Assembly (NCBI RefSeq): GCF_011516935.1
Contig: NZ_WOTF01000003.1
Location: 202,198-266,197 of the forward strand
Direction: 5' to 3'
DNA: 64,000 nucleotides
Origin: Acetobacter farinalis
GTDB taxonomy: Bacteria > Pseudomonadota > Alphaproteobacteria > Acetobacterales > Acetobacteraceae
Shown: in pieces, positions 58,028-64,000 of the stretch
Layout: every line of letters starts with the position of its first letter
Position numbering within the stretch: the stretch's first letter is position 1
Notes under the pieces: generated by a model
Database searches by the model: none
Told to the model about the DNA's origin: nothing
The model's input: the letters and a program-made list of their open reading frames with translations, nothing else
Translations under genes and position numbers: made by a program

Positions 58028-59864
58028 ATGAAAAATTCTCACAAATACTTCGTGTCATTCCTGCTCATGTGGCCATGCTATGTGATGGCAGATGATTTGC
58101 CGGTCAACGGCGATATCTCATCCGCCACAGCCATGGCAACTGGCGCTTCAATTGCAAACAAAATTGCAGACACATTGCCTCTTCTCAGTAATTTGCGCAC
58201 GTATACGTATGGAAATGGTTCAAATTTAGACGCGGGGTTATTAGACGAATTTGTATCAAATTACTGTGGCAGAGCCATTAATGTCCCGGCAGGTTATATC
58301 TTGCCAATCAACGTCGATGGGACAGCGCACCTCCCGGTTACAACAGGATGTACGAGTCACTACACATGGATATACGACGGAAAAATTCACACAACAGGCG
58401 GTACTCCTACCTATTTTCGGACACCTGACGATCTTCACGTTGATCTGGGTGGTGGTGCAATTGGCCTCGAAAAAACCAAGAGGAACACCACATCATCTGA
58501 TCCACAGATGATTTATATGCAGTATATCAACACTAGCAATGGAGTATCTTCCGCTTCTCCCTTTGACCCAACAAAGCTGAGTATGCCAGGAATTGAAATG
58601 AACATTCAGGCCGCGCCGGGGTCTGAGGGATCGATGATAGGCGTGAATGTAGACCTGACGGATAACAGCACAACAGGTGATAATGCCAACGTGGGATTAT
58701 CGTCCAACGTCTACAAAAACAGCGCCACTAACAAGGATTGGGGAATCTCAGTAGCTGGTTATGATTTTTCCATGTCACAACCACAAAATGCAATCAGCTA
58801 TACCGGGATCGAAAATGACGTACAGGTTAATGGGCAAGATGTCGGTGCGTCTCTGTGGGATCCAACGCAGGGCGGTCGCCATTTAATGTGGTTGGCTGCC
58901 AACACGGTCCAGCATCAGACATGGAGCGCAAATCATCTGTATAATATCGGCGATATCATTGTTGATGCGAACAAAAATTGGCTTTGGATTGTGACAACGG
59001 CAGGAACGTCTTCTTCCGGTAACGACCCAACTGGAACATGGTCTCCTGCGGTTGGACAATATACTGACGGAACAACAGTTTTTCATTCCAAGATTGATTA
59101 CCACGGCGTGGTGTCCAAAGCTATTTACGTGATTAACGACCATGTAGATAGTGATTATTCATTTTTTGATGATATTTTAGCTGTTGACGCCAATGTCAGA
59201 GATACGAGTATTAACCTCACGAAGGAAATCTTGTCACAGCCGGATGGAGCCAGCATCAGACTAGCCAAAAATCATCCAATTGACTTTTCTGGCGATGCAA
59301 CATCAGGCGGAAAAAATCAGATTACAACTGTGGCGCGGGATAACGTTACTGTAGGATATGAGCAATATGGAACCGGGTTGAATGTCGAAGTGGCTGGATC
59401 GCCCGTCCTGACTGTGCAGTCTTCTAATGGTTCTCTCCGAGTTTCTGGACAAGCAAGTTTTGGCGTAGGTGCACCTGGTTCACTTTCTGGTATCGCACAT
59501 ACCGCACGAACCGTGCCTGACAATAGGTCACAGTAAATACTCAACCAACCAAACGGATATTATATACGGAATGCATGGACTTGAGTTCACCCCTACAAAT
59601 AGTAGTGGGGATATTTATGAGCATCCCGTTTTTGAACTACCAAATCTATCTTACGTGGACGGCGGCACGGACTCAATAAACGTAGATGCGCCCTTTCGAC
59701 TACTTCAGCTCAACAAACAGGAAATTCTGACTATAACGCCAGCAGAAGGCACTATCGTTAATGATGGAACCGATCATGTGCCAGTTATCTATGAAAATGG
59801 GAAATGGTATCCGCTGCAGATTGGTTCTGCGCTAGGCTCAGGATCTATTAATCCATTGAATTGA
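58028..59864 (+). pseudogene. Secreted repeat-rich protein of phage-fibre-like style, split by a frameshift
   Basis: The first frame (58028-59536, 502 residues) starts with a signal peptide (KYFVSFLLMWPCYVMA-D). It continues with beta-rich Gly/Asn/Thr segments, including a module WSANHLYNIGDIIVDANKNW then LWIVTTAGTSSSG. That pattern is like the repeats of phage tail fibres and carbohydrate-binding modules. It stops after TVPDNRSQ. The next frame (59469-59864) continues in style with STNQTDIIYGMHGLEFTPTN and YENGKWYPLQIGSA. A lost or gained base near 59520 would join them. The DNA is AT-rich. I do not recognise a family. Confidence 0.6.
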
Positions 59865-59893
59865 ACGGTCTGTTATGATCCACAGGCTTACTG

Positions 59894-60678
59894 ATGGAGG
59901 GTGAGCCTGTGAAGGAGTTGTTTTTGCTGTCTGAGAGGCAGAGGCAGATGGAGAGGATTAAGCCGTTTTTTCCTCTGGTGCACGGAGTGCCACGTGTGGA
60001 CGACCGACGCGTCCTGAGCGGGATTGTTTATGTGATCCGTAACGGTCTTCAGTGGAAAGATACCCCGAAAGCGTATGGTCTACACAAGACTTTATACAAC
60101 CGCTTCATCTTGTGGAGCCGCCTGAGTGTCTTTGACCGGATCTTCGTCGCCCTGACAGAACGGGCTGGCCGTTCGAAGCGCCTGATGATTAATGCGACAC
60201 ATTTCAAAGCCCACCGGACATCGGCATCCCTGCTCAAAAAGGGACTTTTCCCCGCCATATCGGACGGACAAAAGGCGGCCTGAACTCAAAACTTCACGCC
60301 GTGTGCGATGATCAGGACCGACCGGTCCGCCTTCATCTGACTGCGGGACAGGTTAGTGACTTCAAAGGCGCAGACGTGCTTCTTGCAGATCTCCCCGACG
60401 AGACAGAAGAAGTTATCGGGGACAGAGGCTATGACAGCAACCGGATCAGGTTATCGCTTGCAGAACGCAATATCACAGCCTGTATTCCCCCGAAGAAGAA
60501 CCGGAAATCAAAGCCACCTTACAATTGGCATCTGTATAAAAAGCGTCATCTGACCGAAAACATGTTCACAAAACTGAAAGACTGGCGACGTGTTGCGACC
60601 AGATACGACCGCGGCACTCATACATTCATGTCTGCAATCCACATCGCAGCAAGCTTCATCTTCTATCTCAAAGAATGA
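59894..60678 (+). CDS. IS5-family transposase in two frames (likely -1 frameshift)
   Basis: The first part (59894-60283, 129 residues) has FFPLVHGVPRVDDRRVLSGI, VIRNGLQWKDTPKAYG and the first Asp region MINATHFKAHRTSA. It ends DGQKAA. In the -1 frame the sequence continues GRTKGGLNSKLHAVCDDQDR, then EEVIGDRGYDSNRIRLSLAE and NMFTKLKDWRRVATRYDRGT up to 60678. The switch point holds an ACAAAAG sequence suited to programmed frameshifting, as known for some IS5 elements. Without the shift no DDE Glu is made. Confidence 0.82.
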
Positions 60679-60691
60679 GTATCCGTCTTGG

Positions 60692-61334
60692 TCAAGTGTG
60701 GCGTGGTTCCCATAATTGGTCATTGCGTAACAGAACATTTGCCAGAATGACGAGACGTCGCATGAGAGCGGTCAGAGCCACTTTTGCGTGCTTTCCCTTA
60801 TCCGTCGGCCTGAGATAGATGCTTTGAAGGTCAGGGTTATACCGCATAGCAACCAGAGCAGGCATGTATAGGGCGTTTCTGACATGAATCCGACCACCCC
60901 GAATAAAGCTTTTACCCTGCCACTTTCCTGACTGTCTGGTGACAGGAGCCAGACCTGCGAGCGCAGCAACCTGTCCATTCTCCAGTGTTCCCAGTTCGGG
61001 AATATCAGCAATCAGCATCGCAGCCGTGGCCTCTCCAATACCCGGAATGCTGACCAGAATGGCGCGTTTTCGAGAGAGGCCCCCGTCTGTCGCGATCAGT
61101 TCGCTGATTGCCTGATCGATGGCTGCGATCTGAGCCTCTATCTGACGATAGTCTATAGCGTGTCAGACGTTTCAGAAGACTGAGCTGCAGGTTTTGCTGG
61201 CGATTGAGCAGGGCTGTCCTGTCACGGATCAGATTTCGTCGCGCAGCTGCCAGCTCCTGGAGCGCAGACTGTCGCTCGTTGCAGATTTCAGACGTCCTGG
61301 GTTCGAGAAGTGCCCCCATCCTGGCCAGCATCAT
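60692..61334 (-). pseudogene. IS110-family transposase, truncated and frameshifted
   Basis: The C-terminal transposase_20 domain is clear: RAILVSIPGIGEATAAMLIA then DIPELGTLENGQVAALAGLA, then GKWQGKSFIRGGRIHVRNAL. The upstream frame ARMGALLEPRTSEICNERQS then LLNRQQNLQLSLLKRLTR breaks near 61160. The N-terminal RuvC-like (DEDD) domain is missing, so it is inactive. The non-coding end where IS110 elements keep their guide (bridge) RNA is not present. Confidence 0.82.
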
Positions 61335-61507
61335 GACCTGTCCTGACCCGCTCTCTCCAGCAGTCAGGGGGTGGCCACCTCCTGACTGCTGCCTTTATCG
61401 CACATACAGCGACCCGGATTTCATAAGACAAGCCCTAAGTCTAACACTCACCAAAAAGCCGATGCAACGGTAAAATATAATTTTGATAATTTTATCTTAA
61501 ATAATAA

Positions 61508-62260
61508 TCACTCCTCTTTGAAAATATTTTTCCCTCTTATAGTTGAATTCTCCATATCATTGACCATCAAGGCTATCGGAGGGAAACTCAGATAAGCGTT
61601 CATATCTTCATAATGACGAGACATTTCTACATCAATACCGGTATTAAACCATGGAACACTCGTATCTTTTGCGTACTTGGCGTTGTGCTGCGTTAAAGGA
61701 AGACACTTATCCAGCAATTTCCGGGCACCTTGCGGTGAAATTGAATAAAGCCCAATTCCCGCAACAGATACCAAAGGAAGGAGGGCTGGCTTTTTCTTCT
61801 CCTGCTGGAAAACCGAATAATTCTCGCGAAGAAAGTTTTGTGAACGAGTTTTTCCCTCCAGAGAAACAACAGCGTTAAAATATGAAGAAAGCCCAACCGG
61901 CCAATCATCATTATACCCCCACAACAAAATATCCCATTCCTTTAACGTCGCATCGGCCTCTGCAAAGATCTGATAGAAATCATTTCTGATAATGGCATCA
62001 TCTTCGGCAATATGACGCACTGAACTTTCAGAAACTGCTTCCTGCCATAATCTGATGTGTGAAACAGCAATCCCCATTGCCCCTACAGAATACTCCAGAT
62101 CACAACTGAAAATTCCGGCTTCAACATATTCTTCCTTTTTAAGTTCCCCTCCTTCACATGCAGAAACGCGTTGAATGGGAAGTTGAGAATTGAATTTCTG
62201 AAAATCAGTGAACCGCTGAGGCGTTCTGTCTAGTGAAATAACTCTGATCGGATTAAGCAT
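61508..62260 (-). CDS. Glycosyltransferase family 25 (LPS biosynthesis type)
   Basis: 250 residues from the ATG at 62260. GT25 markers are IRVISLDRTPQRFTDFQKFN at the N-terminus, VGAMGIAVSHIRLWQEAVSE and the acidic HIAEDDAIIRNDF that holds the metal/sugar-nucleotide site, then WDILLWGYNDDWP. The family adds galactose or related sugars to lipooligosaccharide or other acceptors. It is cytoplasmic. The DNA is AT-rich and it stands between insertion sequences, so transfer is likely. A frame open to 62329 is longer but has no family support. Confidence 0.85.
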   Translation of the reverse strand: MLNPIRVISLDRTPQRFTDFQKFNSQLPIQRVSACEGGELKKEEYVEAGIFSCDLEYSVGAMGIAVSHIRLWQEAVSESSVRHIAEDDAIIRNDFYQIFAEADATLKEWDILLWGYNDDWPVGLSSYFNAVVSLEGKTRSQNFLRENYSVFQQEKKKPALLPLVSVAGIGLYSISPQGARKLLDKCLPLTQHNAKYAKDTSVPWFNTGIDVEMSRHYEDMNAYLSFPPIALMVNDMENSTIRGKNIFKEE

Positions 62261-62660
62261 ACTGAGACTTTCTTTCGCAAAAAACGCACGCACAACCTTA
62301 AAGCTTCTGCCATTGCAGCGCGACCACACCTTGGCAATCGCTTCAGAACCACCAGGAAAAACTTAGCAAGTCTCTCTCAAACCTTATGCCGTTGCATGAT
62401 ACGCTCCACCACACACTGCATTTAACCTTCTTGAATAACACCTCCAAATAAAAAACAGCCCCCCCCCAAAGGAAGGTGTCTCCCCTCTAAATCATAATCT
62501 CTCATATTCCAGCCGGCTATGAACAGCCCCCTCAACCGTATCATCTGCCGCGACCTGATGGAGCCATACGGATAAACTCAACAGCCCGCAGACAAAGACC
62601 CGCGTGCCGACCCAACCCTACGGCGTGTCGCCAGTTAAGCCCAGAGCGCAGAGTCCGATA
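62261..62660. other. Intergenic region without a recognised gene
   Basis: It holds a poly-C run near 62459-62468 and no ORF with a recognisable domain. The right part may include the left end of the IS5 remnant that follows, but no inverted repeat was found. Confidence 0.35.
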
Positions 62661-62721
62661 CTTGAGGGTTGTACTTTTTGAGGCTTTATGATGTCTGTTT
62701 TCGCGGTTTTGGGGGAGACAG

Positions 62722-63367
62722 ATGGCGGTACTGTATCGTTATCGCGCGGGCATTCCATGGCATAATCTTCCTACCCGGTTCGGTGACTGGAAAAACGTGC
62801 ACCGGCGCCTGCGCCGCTGGTGCGAAAGTGGTGTCATCGAAAGGATCTTTCATCATCTGGCTGCTACTCATGGCAATGAATACATGATGACCGACAGCAC
62901 GATTGTCCGGGCGCATCAGTACAGTGCGGGCGCTCTTAAAAAGAGGGCGCGGATCAGGCCATCGGACGCTCACGAGGCGGATCGACCACAAAGATCCATG
63001 CCATTTGCGATGCTCTGGGCAACCTGGTGGAACTCGCCCTCACACCGGGACAGGGTGCCGATATCACCCAGGCCGAGCCCTTGTGGAAAACATCAACCTG
63101 GATGCCTTCCTTGCCGACAGAGCTTATGACGCAGACAGGCTGATTGACCATTTGGCACAGCGTGAAATTACCCCGGTCATCCCGTCGAAAAGAAACAGGA
63201 TGATACAACGGGAAACAGACTTTCCTCTCTACAGGGAGCGAAAACTTCTCGAGAGGTTCTTTAATAAACTCAAACAGTTCCGAGCCATAGCAACCCGCTA
63301 CGATAAACTGAAATCAACCTCCCTCGCAACCATTCAGTTCGATTCAGCAATCATACTCTTTAACTGA
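62722..63367 (+). pseudogene. IS5-family transposase, N-terminally cut and frameshifted
   Basis: The first frame reads LYRYRAGIPWHNLPTRFGDW then KNVHRRLRRWCESGVIERIF and NEYMMTDSTIVRAHQYSAGA, and leaves the family after residue ~73. The next frame supplies LVENINLDAFLADRAYDADR then LIDHLAQREITPVIPSKRNR and ERFFNKLKQFRAIATRYDKL to a stop at 63367. At least two base changes in length break it. The start of the family N-terminus is missing. Confidence 0.8.
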
Positions 63368-63432
63368 CTGACATGCCCCCCGGAAATGTAACTATTTAAA
63401 AGTAGAGTCCGATCGAGAAGGATACGGACGGA

Positions 63433-63700
63433 TGAAGCGCAGTCGTTTTACGGAAGAGCAGATTATCGGGATCCTGAAGGAACAGGAGGGTGGGCTGAAG
63501 GTCCCTGATCTTTGCCGCAAACGCGGGATCAGTGACGCGGCCTTCTACAAATAGAAGACCCGTTATGGTGGTCTTGAGGTATCTGAGGCCAAACGGCTGA
63601 AGGCGCTGGAAGATGAAAACAGCCGCCTGAAACGTTTTCTGGCTGATGCGATGCTGGATAATGCAGCGCTGAAGGAAATCGTTGAAAAAAGTGGTGACGC
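63433..63700 (+). pseudogene. IS3-family OrfA, second copy, with nonsense and frameshift
   Basis: It matches the OrfA at 472-738 almost base for base, but TGG (Trp in YKW) has become TAG at 63552-63554, and one base is missing in the run near 63685 (GTTGAAAAAA against GTTGGAAAAAA). The protein would stop after about 40 residues. Confidence 0.8.
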
Positions 63701-63889
63701 CTGTCGCGAAACGGCAGGCGATCCGATATATTCAGGAGGCTCTGGCCCTGAGTGAACGCCGTGCCTGTGCGCTTGTTGGTGTTGCAAGGCGTGTCGCGCG
63801 GTATGTTTCTACCGGAGCGGACGATGCTGCCCTGCGCCAGCGCCCTACGGGAACTGGCGGACCAACGACGCCGCTTTGGCTATCGCCGC
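63698..63889 (+). pseudogene. IS3-family OrfB, N-terminal fragment
   Basis: The frame reads RQAIRYIQEALALSERRACA then LVGVARRVARYVSTGADDAA-like HTH residues of IS407-type OrfB. It then slips frame around GPTTPLWLSPPRARP, where RELADQRRRFGYRR would be expected. It ends at the TA junction near 63890. Confidence 0.65.
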
Positions 63890-64000
63890 CTAGAGCACGT
63901 CCACTGAACGATGAATCGTGTGGGGTGACATGGGGCATAGATTGTGATTCACCGTTTCCATTGATGGAGATGGTGATGGCACGAGCATTGAGTGACGATC
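63890..64000 (+). mobile_element. Left end of an IS630-family element, cut by the window
   Basis: After the TA at 63889-63890 the sequence GAGCACGTCCACTGAACGAT differs from the IS3 copy. An ATG at 63977 starts MARALSDD, the usual N-terminus of IS630-family transposases. Only eight codons are in the window. Confidence 0.55.

Larger units (their letters stand above)
63369..63889 (+). mobile_element. IS3-family element, second copy, interrupted at its orfB
   Basis: The left end TGACATGCCCCCCGGAAATG matches the copy at 409 and has the same orientation. orfA is damaged and orfB is cut near 63890, where new sequence starts after a CCTAG junction. That junction fits insertion of an IS630-type element into a TA site. 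Confidence 0.8.

Overview
The window looks like a chromosomal segment of an acetic acid bacterium (Acetobacteraceae, Alphaproteobacteria). The evidence is a GC-rich core with alphaproteobacterial gene types: a SAM-II riboswitch ahead of metZ, the hopanoid-associated pair hpnL-hpnN, OprB and BBP2-type porins, a GTP cyclohydrolase of the FolE type, DUF3297 and DUF2721 proteins, and many insertion sequences of the families common in this group. The genus cannot be fixed from the sequence alone.

Layout. Positions 1-7243 are an insertion-sequence pile-up after the tail of a discoidin-domain (F5/8 type C) protein: IS3 remnant, IS5 remnant, IS3 remnant, complete IS66, an IS3 element whose orfA is interrupted by a complete IS5, an IS630 remnant and a complete IS481. 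Positions 7428-56419 are an ordinary core region: amtB; an Ala-rich secreted protein; xerC-pip-retropepsin-like protease (minus strand), divergent from priA; yajC and a DUF815 ATPase; a Rieske oxygenase overlapping a GNAT-Nudix fusion; SAM-II riboswitch-metZ, apaG, folE; moaB-pfpI; an OprB porin; an SbcD/SbcC-like pair; a FUSC/DUF1656/HlyD efflux cassette; an orphan RND pump; a sulfide:quinone reductase-like gene; hpnL-hpnN; the FMN-riboswitch-controlled ribD-ribE-ribBA-ribH operon; a c-type cytochrome; and an ethanolamine locus (eutB-eutC-permease-porin) with a divergent AraC regulator. Positions 56420-64000 are an AT-richer island with IS630, IS5, IS110 and IS3 remnants around a secreted protein broken by a frameshift and a family 25 glycosyltransferase.

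How the genes work together. The eut locus can import ethanolamine and split it to acetaldehyde and ammonia without a microcompartment. Its four genes are tightly spaced, and the outer-membrane porin behind the permease suggests dedicated uptake. The rib operon is a full riboflavin pathway set controlled by FMN. metZ is controlled by S-adenosylmethionine. hpnL and hpnN are consistent with hopanoid handling at the outer membrane.

No tRNA, rRNA, CRISPR array or intact prophage was recognised. No clearly new multi-gene system was found. The most unusual items are the GNAT-Nudix fusion coupled to a Rieske oxygenase, the ethanolamine operon with its own porin, a 225-base antisense gene overlap at 33539-33763, the AT-rich secreted protein at 58028-59864, and a structured non-coding stretch between folE and pfpI.
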